Assembly: GCA_017458225.1 (NCBI GenBank)
Contig: JAFTFX010000013.1
Location: forward strand, 62,001-126,000
Length of the DNA stretch: 64,000 nt
Direction of reading: 5' to 3'
Source: Prevotella sp.
Lineage (GTDB): Bacteria > Bacteroidota > Bacteroidia > Bacteroidales > Bacteroidaceae
Shown here: positions 16,064-25,566 of the stretch, piece after piece
Position numbering within the stretch: position 1 is the stretch's first letter
Layout: each line of letters opens with the position of its first letter
Made by a program: the position numbers and the translations under genes
The notes under the pieces: generated by a model
What the model saw: the letters and a program-made list of their open reading frames with translations, nothing else
Databases searched by the model: none
What the model was told of the DNA's origin: nothing

Positions 16064-17530
16064 CTATTTTCTAAGCTGTTCTGCTACGATTTCTGCCATG
16101 CGGCGTGCTCCCTTATCAGTAGGATGAATGCCGTCACGCTGCATCAGCTTGTCATCGGGTTTGAACTCTGTGTTCAGGTCGATGATGGTCAGTCCGTTCT
16201 TCTCGGCTACGCGGCGAATAGCAGGAATCACCTCATCATTGAGCACCTTGTTAGTGATACCCCACGGTTCTTTATAGGCAGGAATGGGAGTACACAAATA
16301 AATGCGAGGCGAAGCAGCACGCTGCATCTTCTTCGTGGGCCTTCCTTTTTTGTTGAGTACAGGCACAAGGGGATTGAGCGCATCAATCATGGTCTGCATA
16401 TTCTGTTCGAACTCGGCCTTATACTGCCAGTTCTCAGGTTTCGAGTCGTTAGTACCCAGTTTGATAATCACGATATCGGGCTGTGCCCCCTTCTGTCCGC
16501 CGGCAATGAAAGCCTGAGCATCGCGCCAAGCCTGTTCCTTCATATAGGGATAATCACCCTTTTGAAGCATGGTACGGGCACTGACACCGAAATTACGCAC
16601 GTCATAGCCATCGCCCAGAAAGTGCTGCAACAGTGCTGGATAGCCCTGCTGCGAAGCCATGTCGATACCCATGCCGTCGGTGATGCTGTTGCCGATGCAA
16701 GCCACGCGGACAGCATCTTTCTTCGGGGCCTTGTGAGTTTTCAGCCAGTTTCGCAGGTCGCCCAACATCTGGTCATGATACTTGAACTTAGGATTCATGC
16801 CAAAACCGTGGCCACCTGTGGGATAAACATAGAGGGCACAGTCGTTGCCTGCACGGCGCATGGCCGAATAGTAGGCAATGCCGTTAGTGACGGGAGGCAC
16901 GGCACGGTCGTCATTGGCTATGAGGATGATGGCCGGCGGCGTGAGGTGACGGCGCACGGCGTTGAAGTTGGAGAACTCCTTGACAAGGTTCTTATCTTTC
17001 TGTCCCTGTTCGCCCAAGAAGTTCACACAGGAGCCTTTATGGCTCTCGCGTTCGTTCATGGAGATGACGGGATAGAACAAGATGGAGAAATCAGGACGTT
17101 CGGCCCACTCAGTATGGGTGGAGATGGTGGAAGCCAGATGGCCACCTGCCGAGAATCCCATGATACCCACATCGCGCGGATTGATGCTCCACTGTTCAGC
17201 TGAGTCGCGCACCAGTCGGATGGCAGCTCGGGCATCGCCCATCGGAATCTCGCGATTACCGTTGGGCATGCGGTATTTCAGCACGAAATAGGCTATGCCC
17301 TGCTCATTGAAGAACTGAGCCCAGTCATGCCCTTCGTTCTGCATGGACAGATGGCCGTAGCCACCGCCTGGACAGCCTACAACGGCACGGCCCGATGGCT
17401 CGGTGGGCAGATAGCAGGTCAGCGAGGCCTGACCGTCTTCGCTAAGATTCAACGTTACTTTCCTGGCAGTCTGAGCCGAAACGGTCAGCGACAAAAGCAG
17501 GAGAGAGAAAAAAAGGATGGATTGTTTCAT
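16064..17530 (-). CDS. Secreted two-domain hydrolase: alpha/beta-hydrolase esterase fused to SGNH/GDSL hydrolase
   Basis: 488 aa with a signal peptide (FFSLLLLSLTVSAQ). Domain 1 (about 25-265) is a BD-FAE/xylan-esterase-like alpha/beta hydrolase: oxyanion region CPGGGYGHLS, nucleophile GFSAGGH, Asp near NDDRAVPP and His in GGHGFGM. Domain 2 (about 275-488) is SGNH: block I CIGNSITDGMG, block III LGTNDSKP, and block V with catalytic Asp/His in DGIHPTDKG. Both catalytic sets look complete. Such bifunctional proteins in gut Bacteroidota usually remove acetyl or feruloyl groups from plant polysaccharides (inference). It stands alone, convergent with nadB and divergent from dnaE. Confidence 0.9.
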   Translation of the reverse strand: MKQSILFFSLLLLSLTVSAQTARKVTLNLSEDGQASLTCYLPTEPSGRAVVGCPGGGYGHLSMQNEGHDWAQFFNEQGIAYFVLKYRMPNGNREIPMGDARAAIRLVRDSAEQWSINPRDVGIMGFSAGGHLASTISTHTEWAERPDFSILFYPVISMNERESHKGSCVNFLGEQGQKDKNLVKEFSNFNAVRRHLTPPAIILIANDDRAVPPVTNGIAYYSAMRRAGNDCALYVYPTGGHGFGMNPKFKYHDQMLGDLRNWLKTHKAPKKDAVRVACIGNSITDGMGIDMASQQGYPALLQHFLGDGYDVRNFGVSARTMLQKGDYPYMKEQAWRDAQAFIAGGQKGAQPDIVIIKLGTNDSKPENWQYKAEFEQNMQTMIDALNPLVPVLNKKGRPTKKMQRAASPRIYLCTPIPAYKEPWGITNKVLNDEVIPAIRRVAEKNGLTIIDLNTEFKPDDKLMQRDGIHPTDKGARRMAEIVAEQLRK

Positions 17531-17603
17531 ATAGCAGTCTTTTAATAATTCGATGCAAAGTTATTGATTTTTCGGCAGATTTGCCGTAGAATTAGCAGGA
17601 AAA

Positions 17604-17635
17604 TTTGGCTAAGTGGGAGAAAAACTATAAATTTG
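17604..17635 (+). promoter_or_regulatory. Promoter of dnaE
   Basis: TTTG (17604-17607), a 20-bp spacer and TAAATTTG (17628-17635), 22 bp before the dnaE ATG. On the other strand, TAACTTTG (17556-17563) may serve the hydrolase gene. Confidence 0.8.
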
Positions 17636-17657
17636 CAGTCAAAACGATACTCAGAAA

Positions 17658-20600
17658 ATGGAAGACTTCATACACCTTCACGTACACACCTATTATTCTA
17701 TACTTGACGGACAATCAAAAATTAAGGACTTGGTAAACAAGGCTATCGGCGACGGCATGCGTGGCATGGCCATCACCGATCATGGCGACATGTTCGGCAT
17801 CAAGGAGTTCCACGACATCGTAATGGGCGTGAACAAAGGGCGTAAGAAAGAAGGACTGGATCCTTTCAAGCCCATCTTCGGCTGCGAGATGTACGTATCG
17901 CGCCACGGCTCGAAGTCGCTTCGCCGAGGCAAAGAAGACCAAAGCGGCTATCACCTCATTGTGCTGGCCAAGAACTATACTGGCTATAAGAACCTAATCA
18001 AGCTGGTCAGCAACTCATGGGTTGACGGCTACTACATGCGACCGCGTACCGACCGCGAAGATCTGGAGCGCTACCATGAGGGGTTGATTGTCTGTTCGGC
18101 CTGTATCGCCGGCGAGGTGCCTAAGAAAATTCTGAATGGTGACATTGCTGGCGCACGCGAAGCCGTGGAGTGGTATCACAACCTGTTCGGCGATGACTAC
18201 TACCTGGAGTTGCAACGCCATGAGGTGAAAGACCCTGCGATTCGTGCCAACCGCGAGACCTTCCCCCTGCAGCAGCAGGCCAACAAAGTGCTTATCGAAC
18301 TGGCCCGTGAATACGGCATCAAACTGATTTGTTCAAACGACGTTCACTTCGTGGATCAGGAGAATGCCGAAGCCCACGACCATCTGCTGTGTCTTTCCAC
18401 TGGAAAGGATCTTGACGATCCCACCCGCATGCTCTATTCAAAGCAAGAGTGGTTCAAGACCCGTGCCGAAATGAACGAGATTTTCAGCGATGTGCCCGAA
18501 GCTCTGAGCAACACGCTGGAGATTTTGGACAAGGTGGAAATCTACAACCTTGACCACGACCCCATCATGCCTTTCTTCCCGATTCCAGAGAGTTTTGGCA
18601 CCGAGGAAGAATGGCGCAAGAAGTTCACCGAAGAAGACCTCTACAAAGAGTTTACCTGCGACGAAAACGGACAGAACCAGTTACCGTCCGAAGAAGGCGA
18701 GAAGAAAATCAAGAAACTGGGTGGCTACGACAAAATCTACCGCATCAAGTTCGAAGCCGACTATTTGGCTTCGCTTGCCTACAAAGGTGCCGAGCGTCTT
18801 TACGGCAATCCGCTTTCCCAGGAAGTGGAAGACCGCATTCGTTTCGAGTTGCACATCATGAAGACAATGGGCTTCCCCGGCTACTTCCTCATCGTGCAGG
18901 ACTTCATCAACTCGGCACGCGACGAACTCGACGTATGGGTGGGCCCTGGACGTGGTTCGGCTGCTGGCTCAGTGGTGGCCTACTGTCTGGGCATCACGAA
19001 GATAGACCCCTTGAAATACGACCTGCTGTTCGAGCGTTTCCTGAATCCCGACCGTATCTCGCTGCCCGATATTGATACTGACTTCGATGACGACGGCCGC
19101 GGCAAAGTGCTGAAATGGGTGATGGACAAATACGGACACGAAAACTGTGCCCACATCATCACCTACGCCTCGATGGCCACAAAGAACTCTATCAAGGATG
19201 TGGCGCGCGTAGAGAAGCTACCGTTAGCCATCAGTAACGCCCTCTGCAAGGCCATCCCCGACCGTCTGCCCGACGGTCTGAAGATGAATCTGACGAATGC
19301 CATCAAGTGCACTCCCGAGTTACGCGATGCCGAGGCATCCAACGATCCCGTACTGGCCAACACCATCAAGTATGCCAAGATGCTGGAGGGAACGGTGCGC
19401 GGCACAGGCATCCATGCCTGCGGCTTCATTATCTGCCGCGACCCTATCAGCGACTGGGTGCCTGTCAGCACGGCTGACGACCCTGACTTCAAGGACACGA
19501 AGACCAACTGCACACAATATGACGGCCACGTCATTGAGTCGACCGGCCTCATCAAGATGGACTTCCTGGGCCTGAAAACTCTTTCAGAGCTGAAAGAAGC
19601 CTGCGCCAACATCAAGATTACACGTGGCATTGACGTAGACCTCGACACCATCCCCATTGACGATCCGAAAACCTATGAACTGTATCAACAGGGCCGCACC
19701 ATCGGCACCTTCCAGTTCGAGTCGGCTGGCATGCAGAAATACCTGCGCGAACTGCACCCCACTGTGTTCGAGGACCTCATCGCCATGAACGCCCTCTACC
19801 GTCCGGGACCTATGGACTATATACCTTCTTTCATCGCGCGCAAAAACGGCCGCGAGGAAATCAAGTACGACATTCCCTGCATGGAAAAATACCTGAAAGA
19901 CACCTACGGCATCACGGTCTATCAGGAGCAGGTGATGTTGCTCAGCCGCCAGTTGGCCGACTTCACCCGAGGTGAGAGCGATGCCCTGCGCAAGGCCATG
20001 GGTAAGAAGAAAAAGGACATCGTCGACGCGATGAAGCCGAAATTCATCGAGGGTGGCAAGAAGAACGGCCACGACCCGAAGATTTTGGAAAAAATCTGGG
20101 CCGATTGGGAGAAGTTTGCCTCGTATGCCTTCAACAAGTCGCATGCCGCCTGCTACTCATGGGTGGCCTACCAGACAGCTTACATCAAGGCCAACTATCC
20201 TGCCGAGTTCATGGCCGCCATTATGACGCGCCGCCGCGACCAGATCACAGAAATCACCAAGTTGATGGACGAGTGCAAGCAGATGGGCATCGCCACACTG
20301 GGCCCCGACGTGAATGAGTCGTACCTGAAATTCGGTGTAAACCATAAAGGCGAGATACGCTTTGGTCTGGCTGGCATCAAGGGCTTAGGCGACGGTGCTG
20401 CACAGGCCATCATCGACGAGCGCGAAAAGAACGGACCCTACAAAGACATCTTCGATTTCGTGCAGCGCGTCTCCTTCCAGAGTGTCAACCGCAAGGCCTT
20501 TGAAGTGCTGGCACTCTCAGGCGGTTTCGATGGCTTTGGCATTCGCCGCGAGGCGTTTTTCGCAGAAAATGCCAAGGGCGAACAGTTCCTGGACACCCTC

Positions 20601-21371
20601 GTACGTTACGGGCAAAGCTACCAGACGGCCAAACAAGAGGCACAGAACTCACTCTTCGGTGGTTTCGACAGCGTGGAGATAGCCACGCCTCCCATCCCGA
20701 AAACCGATATTCGTTGGAGTGATATTGAGAGGCTGAACAAGGAGCGCGACCTGGTAGGCATTTATCTCTCGGCCCATCCGCTGGACGAATATAAGATTGT
20801 GCTTGACAACCTCTGCAATGCTCGCTGCGACGAATTGGCCGACAACGGGGCTGCACTGAACGACCGCGAAGACGTGATACTGGGTGGTATCGTGACCGCC
20901 GTGCGTTCCAAGTTCTCGAAGAACGGCAAGCCCTGCGGCTTCGTCACCATTGAAGACTTCAACGGCTCAGGCGAACTGGCACTCTTCGGCGACGATTGGG
21001 GCAAGTGGAACGGCTGGTTCACGGAAGGTGCTGCCGTCTACATCACGGGTAAGATGAAGCCGCGCTTCTATAATAATGAGGTAAAAGAACTGAAGGTCAG
21101 CAACATTGAATACCTGCAGTCGGTCAAAGAGAAAGCCATCGACCGTATCACCATCTCACTATTGACCGACCAGATCAACGACCAAGTGGTCAACGAACTG
21201 AACGAACTCATCCACGAACATCCGGGAAAGACCAAGCTGTTCTTCCAACTGCGCGACTCCACAGGCAAGCACCATGTACTGCTGCGCTCACAGAAGACCT
21301 TTGTCGACGTGCGTCATTCGCTCATCGACTTTATAGAGCGCACCGAGGCACTCGACTACAAGATCAATTAG
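17658..21371 (+). CDS. dnaE: DNA polymerase III alpha subunit
   Basis: 1237 aa, full length. The replicative polymerase catalytic subunit. Domains in order: N-terminal PHP domain (HVHTYYSILDG at residues 6-16, ITDHGDMFG), polymerase core with GPGRGSAAGSVVAY and the catalytic aspartates in LPDIDTDFDDDGR (about residue 471), FQFESAGMQKYLREL, RPGPMDYIP, KKKDIVDAM, SHAACYSWVAYQTAY, helix-hairpin-helix region, and a C-terminal OB fold (about 1060-1160). The 3' end overlaps the convergent RelA/SpoT-type gene by 8 bp. Confidence 0.98.
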   Translation: MEDFIHLHVHTYYSILDGQSKIKDLVNKAIGDGMRGMAITDHGDMFGIKEFHDIVMGVNKGRKKEGLDPFKPIFGCEMYVSRHGSKSLRRGKEDQSGYHLIVLAKNYTGYKNLIKLVSNSWVDGYYMRPRTDREDLERYHEGLIVCSACIAGEVPKKILNGDIAGAREAVEWYHNLFGDDYYLELQRHEVKDPAIRANRETFPLQQQANKVLIELAREYGIKLICSNDVHFVDQENAEAHDHLLCLSTGKDLDDPTRMLYSKQEWFKTRAEMNEIFSDVPEALSNTLEILDKVEIYNLDHDPIMPFFPIPESFGTEEEWRKKFTEEDLYKEFTCDENGQNQLPSEEGEKKIKKLGGYDKIYRIKFEADYLASLAYKGAERLYGNPLSQEVEDRIRFELHIMKTMGFPGYFLIVQDFINSARDELDVWVGPGRGSAAGSVVAYCLGITKIDPLKYDLLFERFLNPDRISLPDIDTDFDDDGRGKVLKWVMDKYGHENCAHIITYASMATKNSIKDVARVEKLPLAISNALCKAIPDRLPDGLKMNLTNAIKCTPELRDAEASNDPVLANTIKYAKMLEGTVRGTGIHACGFIICRDPISDWVPVSTADDPDFKDTKTNCTQYDGHVIESTGLIKMDFLGLKTLSELKEACANIKITRGIDVDLDTIPIDDPKTYELYQQGRTIGTFQFESAGMQKYLRELHPTVFEDLIAMNALYRPGPMDYIPSFIARKNGREEIKYDIPCMEKYLKDTYGITVYQEQVMLLSRQLADFTRGESDALRKAMGKKKKDIVDAMKPKFIEGGKKNGHDPKILEKIWADWEKFASYAFNKSHAACYSWVAYQTAYIKANYPAEFMAAIMTRRRDQITEITKLMDECKQMGIATLGPDVNESYLKFGVNHKGEIRFGLAGIKGLGDGAAQAIIDEREKNGPYKDIFDFVQRVSFQSVNRKAFEVLALSGGFDGFGIRREAFFAENAKGEQFLDTLVRYGQSYQTAKQEAQNSLFGGFDSVEIATPPIPKTDIRWSDIERLNKERDLVGIYLSAHPLDEYKIVLDNLCNARCDELADNGAALNDREDVILGGIVTAVRSKFSKNGKPCGFVTIEDFNGSGELALFGDDWGKWNGWFTEGAAVYITGKMKPRFYNNEVKELKVSNIEYLQSVKEKAIDRITISLLTDQINDQVVNELNELIHEHPGKTKLFFQLRDSTGKHHVLLRSQKTFVDVRHSLIDFIERTEALDYKIN

Positions 21372-22449
21372 TCAGACGACGGGCATGCTCCATCACCATA
21401 CCGGCCAAGTCAACATTGGCCGGTGATGGACCATTCACCGTGTCGAAAAGCCATTGTATTCCTGCCTGTCCACCACCGTTCTTGATGATATGCACGATGC
21501 ACAGGTTCTGCAAGCCTATCGTTTCGGAGAGAATGTCAAGATCGGTAACGCCCAGTTGGGTCACTGCCAATTGGTAGGCATCGTCATAGTCTTCAGCCAT
21601 CATGCGCTCCACGTCGGCCACGGTCTGCATCCCCATGTGCCGCAATACGGGCAGGTAGGGCATCAGCGAACCACTATAGAGCTCAGCCTGATTGATGGCT
21701 GCTATCTGACGGTTGAGTTTCTCGAAAGGTTTCTTTTGCAGATAGGCAGTAAAGGTGTCGCCGTCAAGTGGGACCTCCTCTAACCTGCCCTGTTCCATCT
21801 GCGAGCGAATACGCCGCCGGTAATCTGTAATGTCGGTGCGTATGCGGCTGAATTCATTGTCGGCCAGTTCCAGCAGACCGGCCAGTCGGCTAAGCGCGCG
21901 GTGGTACTCCATGGGAGTCTCAATCTCCGACTTATAGCCGATGTCGTGCTGAATGTCGGACCACAAGTGCTGCAAAACCGTACGCATCTGCAGTTCGAAG
22001 GGCACCTCGTTCAGTTCAGGACATGCCGGGTCACTGTAAAGCGACTTCGGAACACGGCACACAAAATGGAGCGAGTTGTAGCCGAAGCTGTCGAACTGAT
22101 GCATCTTACGCTTGTCGACAGAATTAGACCAGTCAATCTCGAAAAGTGTCTCTGCGATGGAAGCAATGCGGTCAACATCCTCATTATAATAGGTAATGAC
22201 ACGCACGCCCAGCAAATCGGTCACATCGCTGATGGAGTGATACTTGCTGCCCTTGCGAAGCAATTTGCCAGCCAGGGAAGCCTCGCCCTTGATGCGCGAC
22301 TCCATTTGGTTCAGTTCCAATCCGCTCTTGGTCACGGCTTGCTTCAGCTGTGCCATCACCACCTGCTGCAACTTTTCCAAAAGAGGGAGCTGCCGCCGAT
22401 AATCATCCAGCAGCAGCGACCCGTGTAGATCTAATCCGTAGTCGGCCAT
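21364..22449 (-). CDS. RelA/SpoT-type (p)ppGpp synthetase-domain protein
   Basis: 361 aa from the ATG at 22449; the frame extends to a TTG at 22476 inside the neighbouring gene, judged unlikely. The N-terminal two thirds match the RelA_SpoT nucleotidyltransferase domain: RIKGEASLAGKLLRKG, DLLGVRVITYY, FGYNSLHFV and FELQMRTVLQHLWSDIQHDIGY. There is no HD hydrolase domain before it and no TGS/ACT domain after it, so it resembles a small alarmone synthetase with an unassigned C-terminal helical extension (about 240-361). It is the fourth gene of an operon with an anti-sigma-type ATPase, an SLC13 permease and a STAS protein, with 13 bp to the STAS stop. Synthesis of ppGpp is predicted, not shown. 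Confidence 0.85.
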   Translation of the reverse strand: MADYGLDLHGSLLLDDYRRQLPLLEKLQQVVMAQLKQAVTKSGLELNQMESRIKGEASLAGKLLRKGSKYHSISDVTDLLGVRVITYYNEDVDRIASIAETLFEIDWSNSVDKRKMHQFDSFGYNSLHFVCRVPKSLYSDPACPELNEVPFELQMRTVLQHLWSDIQHDIGYKSEIETPMEYHRALSRLAGLLELADNEFSRIRTDITDYRRRIRSQMEQGRLEEVPLDGDTFTAYLQKKPFEKLNRQIAAINQAELYSGSLMPYLPVLRHMGMQTVADVERMMAEDYDDAYQLAVTQLGVTDLDILSETIGLQNLCIVHIIKNGGGQAGIQWLFDTVNGPSPANVDLAGMVMEHARRLTN

Positions 22450-22462
22450 TGTCTTTTTCCTT

Positions 22463-22765
22463 TTACTTAATCTCAAACAGATTGTAGAAACCCGTCATCT
22501 GGAACACCTTTTGGATATCGGCATTCAGATGCAGGATAGTCACTTTGCTGTTGACCGATGCTGCACGCTTGCGAATGGCGAGCAGGATGCGCAAGCCCGA
22601 ACTGCTGATGTACTCCAGATGCTCGCAGTCAATCACAATGTCGTGACCCATGCAGTCGTTGAGCACTTCCAGTTCTTTGGCGGTCTGGTCGGCAACAGCT
22701 GTGTCCAGACGACCTTCAAGAGTAGCAATGAACTTGCCGTCTTCTTCTTTGAATGTTGTTTTCAT
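22463..22765 (-). CDS. STAS-domain anti-sigma factor antagonist
   Basis: 100 aa, a single STAS domain. The key loop reads EHLEYISSSGLRILL, with the phosphorylatable Ser of SpoIIAA/RsbV proteins at about residue 56. In partner switching (family knowledge) the unphosphorylated form binds the RsbW-like kinase and frees its partner. The kinase-like ATPase is encoded at 24588-25037 in the same operon. No PP2C phosphatase gene is present here. Confidence 0.9.
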   Translation of the reverse strand: MKTTFKEEDGKFIATLEGRLDTAVADQTAKELEVLNDCMGHDIVIDCEHLEYISSSGLRILLAIRKRAASVNSKVTILHLNADIQKVFQMTGFYNLFEIK

Positions 22766-22789
22766 AATGACTTGTTTTTTATTATTTTA

Positions 22790-24580
22790 TTATATTGGAT
22801 ATACGATATTCACAATTACCAGATTGACGATCAACAGCACGATATGCATCCACATGCCTATCTTCATGAAGTCAGTAAAGCGATATCCGCCAGGGCCATA
22901 GATGAGCATGTGCGTACTGGAACCGATGGGCGAGGCAAAGCTGATGGTCACCGAAATCATCAGCGAGATGACGAACGGCATGGGGTTGCAGCCAAGTGCC
23001 AAGGCCACCTGATAAACAATGGGGAAGAACACGCCACAGGCACCCACGTCACTGACGAACTCGCTCACGACCGATGCCAACAGACACAGCACCGCCATGT
23101 TTACGTAGGGATTCTCGCCACACACGTTCAGCACACCCGTGGCCAGCGTCTCAGCGATACCCGTCTTGGTGATGGCCGTCGAGAACACCACGGTAGAACC
23201 CAAGATGAGCAACAGTTCCCAGTCGATATACTTAGTCACCTTCGTCATTCGACAGCATTTGAAAACCAGCATGGCTCCGGCGGCCAGCATCGTCGTAGCC
23301 ATCAGGGACATCACATGGAACGTGGAGAGCAGGAACATGCACAGCAGGATGATGGAAGCCACCACGGTCTTCTTGCCTAACTGGGGAACAAAATGAGAAT
23401 CGAAAAACGTGAGCGATCCTCGTGTCAAGGTCTCTATCTCGCGCTCGTCTTTTGGTGGACACTCAAGGAGCAGTGTGTCGCCAGCCTCCAACCGCACTTC
23501 GCGCGGCTGTTGGTTGACTCGTTTTCCCTGTCTGGCTACAGCAACGAGCACCATGTCGGTGGTATGTTCAAAGCCGTTCTCACTCATGCGTGTCCCAATC
23601 AAGTCGCTTCCGAAGCCCACATAAGCCGTACGCAACTTACGGTTGCTGTCTATCTCATTAATGCTATACACATGATGGTCGGCAGCCACCAGCCCGTGCG
23701 TTCGCTTCAGTTCCAGAATCTCGTTGATTTGTCCAGAGAAAATCAGTCGGTCGCCACCAATGACAAATTCGTCGGCTGGCACCGGGGTGATAATTTCCTT
23801 GTCGAAACGCACTATCTCGATAAGGGAGCCACCCTTCACATGAGCCAGCCCGGCCTCACTGACGGTCATACCCACCGCCTCGTTTTCTGTCGGAACCAAC
23901 AATTCCACCGTATAGTCGCTGGTCGATTCAAAAGATGTTTCGGGCGACTCTCTTCTGGGAATGGCATTCTTGAGCAACAATACCAGACCGACACCGACCG
24001 CCGTACAGACCATCCCCGGTATCAATGGTGCGAAAAGGCCCATAGACTGACCTGTCTGCTCAGCATACAGCCCAGCAACGACCAGATTAGAAGAATTTCC
24101 GATGAGCGTACAGGCACCGCCCAATGTGGCTGCATAGCTGAGTGGCAGAAGCAAGCGTGACGGCTGAGTGGCCAGTTTGCGTGCCCATATTTTCACCACG
24201 TCGACAAATAGTGCCACCACATTGACGGCATTCAGCAATGCACTGAGCACAGCAATGGGAACCATCAGCTTGATGATGGCCTCGCGATAGTTCGTAGGCG
24301 AGCCCAGCAGATTTTTGGTGAGCCAGTAGAGCACGCCCGTCTGCATCAGTCCAGCCATAACCACAAAGAAAGCAGCATGCACCACGACGGGCTCCGAACC
24401 AAAGCCAGCCAAGCCCTCCTCCTCATTGACGATACCAAAGACCAGCAGTACAGTCAGGGCTCCCAAGAATGCCACCTCGGCAGGAACATGCGTACGAATC
24501 ATCATCACGAGAATGCTCATCACGGATAAGATGGTGATCCATGCCTGTATACTGAGTCCTAAGAGTTCGTAGGTCATCAT
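22790..24580 (-). CDS. SLC13/DASS-type permease with two TrkA-C domains
   Basis: 596 aa. About eleven hydrophobic helices are split by a central cytoplasmic region (about 205-375) containing two RCK_C/TrkA-C-like domains (AGLAHVKGGSLIEIVRF and YVGFGSDLIGTRMSENGF). The second membrane half has FVSDVGACGVFFPI and SPIGSSTHMLIYGPGGY, typical of the divalent anion:Na+ symporter superfamily. Possible substrates are sulfate, dicarboxylates or similar anions. It sits 7 bp after the anti-sigma-type ATPase gene and 24 bp before the STAS gene, an intimate linkage that suggests transport and partner switching are coupled (inference). Confidence 0.9.
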   Translation of the reverse strand: MMTYELLGLSIQAWITILSVMSILVMMIRTHVPAEVAFLGALTVLLVFGIVNEEEGLAGFGSEPVVVHAAFFVVMAGLMQTGVLYWLTKNLLGSPTNYREAIIKLMVPIAVLSALLNAVNVVALFVDVVKIWARKLATQPSRLLLPLSYAATLGGACTLIGNSSNLVVAGLYAEQTGQSMGLFAPLIPGMVCTAVGVGLVLLLKNAIPRRESPETSFESTSDYTVELLVPTENEAVGMTVSEAGLAHVKGGSLIEIVRFDKEIITPVPADEFVIGGDRLIFSGQINEILELKRTHGLVAADHHVYSINEIDSNRKLRTAYVGFGSDLIGTRMSENGFEHTTDMVLVAVARQGKRVNQQPREVRLEAGDTLLLECPPKDEREIETLTRGSLTFFDSHFVPQLGKKTVVASIILLCMFLLSTFHVMSLMATTMLAAGAMLVFKCCRMTKVTKYIDWELLLILGSTVVFSTAITKTGIAETLATGVLNVCGENPYVNMAVLCLLASVVSEFVSDVGACGVFFPIVYQVALALGCNPMPFVISLMISVTISFASPIGSSTHMLIYGPGGYRFTDFMKIGMWMHIVLLIVNLVIVNIVYPI

Positions 24581-24587
24581 TCTTCAA

Positions 24588-25037
24588 TCAGAGCTTCTTG
24601 GTGAGGGTGAGTATGTTTCGGTCGTCGGCGCGTTCGTAACCGATGCCGTCCATCAGTTGTCGAACCAGGAAAATGCCCAGTCCGCCAATGGGACGCTCTT
24701 CAGCCGATAGAGAGGTGTCAGCCTCTTCCTGCAAGGTAGGGTCGAACGGTGTGCCGTGGTCGATGATAACGAAGGTCAGCAGCCGGTCGTCGGCCTTGGC
24801 CTCAATCTGAACATCGCCTTGCACACCTTCAGGGTAAGCATATTTCATGACGTTGACAACAGCCTCTTCCAAAGCGAGATTCATACTCATGGTGACCGAC
24901 ATGTCAAGACCCACGGCCTCGCATACCTCATCGACGAAGGCGGCTAGCAGTGGCACCTGCTCTACATTGTTACCCAATGTGATGCTGCGTTGCACACGCA
25001 CGTTGGGTTGTTGGTTATTGTCGTGATTGTCTGTCAT
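24588..25037 (-). CDS. RsbW-like anti-sigma regulatory factor (HATPase_c)
   Basis: 149 aa from the ATG at 25037. An in-frame ATG at 25139 lies upstream of the promoter and is rejected. A GHKL ATPase fold is seen: N box NLALEEAVVNVMKYAY (about residue 62), G1-type DHGTPFDP and G2-type GGLGIFLVRQLMD. Proteins of this type phosphorylate a STAS antagonist and bind a sigma factor or other target. The matching STAS gene is two genes downstream. First gene of the operon. Confidence 0.9.
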   Translation of the reverse strand: MTDNHDNNQQPNVRVQRSITLGNNVEQVPLLAAFVDEVCEAVGLDMSVTMSMNLALEEAVVNVMKYAYPEGVQGDVQIEAKADDRLLTFVIIDHGTPFDPTLQEEADTSLSAEERPIGGLGIFLVRQLMDGIGYERADDRNILTLTKKL

Positions 25038-25094
25038 GTAAACAAATCTGTTTTCAGATTTCACCTCTTTCTCATTCGTTATGCTGAGACGGCG

Positions 25095-25126
25095 CAAAAT
25101 TACGCAAATATTTTCAAGTTGACAAG
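25095..25126 (-). promoter_or_regulatory. Promoter of the RsbW-permease-STAS-RelA operon
   Basis: Minus strand: CTTG (25123-25126), a 20-bp spacer and TAATTTTG (25095-25102). The transcript begins downstream of the ATG at 25139, which fixes the start of the first gene at 25037. Confidence 0.75.
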
Positions 25127-25153
25127 ACTTTCGCGGCATTTTATTAGAAAATA

Positions 25154-25185
25154 CTTGGGGATATCAACAATAATTCGTACATTTG
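25154..25185 (+). promoter_or_regulatory. Promoter of trxA
   Basis: CTTG (25154-25157), a 20-bp spacer and TACATTTG (25178-25185), 38 bp before the ATG. The -33 variant CTTG is the same as in the divergent promoter 27 bp away. Confidence 0.75.
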
Positions 25186-25223
25186 CAAGCGTAATTGTCA
25201 AACTAAAATAGAACTTTACAACG

Positions 25224-25538
25224 ATGGAAGTACAAATCACAAGCGAAAACTTTGCAAGTCTGAAGAATGGCAACCTGCCATTAGTAGTTGATTTCTGGGC
25301 TACCTGGTGTGGTCCCTGCCGCATGGTGGGTCCCATCATTTCCGAACTGGCCGAGAAGTACGACGGAAAAATTGTCGTAGGCAAGTGCGACGTTGAAGAG
25401 TGCGACGACCTGGCTGCTGAGTTCGGCATCCGCAACATTCCCACCATTTTGTTCTTCAAGAACGGCGAAGTGGTCGACAAGTTGGTCGGTGCTGTTTCGA
25501 AGGCCAAGTTCGAAGAGAAATTCGAGGCACTGCTGTAA
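25224..25538 (+). CDS. trxA: Thioredoxin
   Basis: 104 aa, one thioredoxin fold with the redox motif WCGPC in DFWATWCGPCRMVGP (about residues 28-42) and the cis-proline segment RNIPTILFFKNG. Cytoplasmic disulfide reductase for ribonucleotide reductase, peroxiredoxins and others. No signal peptide. It is followed after 28 bp by a small acidic protein gene, probably co-transcribed. Confidence 0.97.
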   Translation: MEVQITSENFASLKNGNLPLVVDFWATWCGPCRMVGPIISELAEKYDGKIVVGKCDVEECDDLAAEFGIRNIPTILFFKNGEVVDKLVGAVSKAKFEEKFEALL

Positions 25539-25566
25539 GAATTGAATAAATTAAAAATTCAGTATT

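Noticed and set aside
25038..25139. N-terminal extension of the RsbW-like protein
   Set aside because: The operon promoter lies within this stretch, so the ATG at 25139 is not transcribed.
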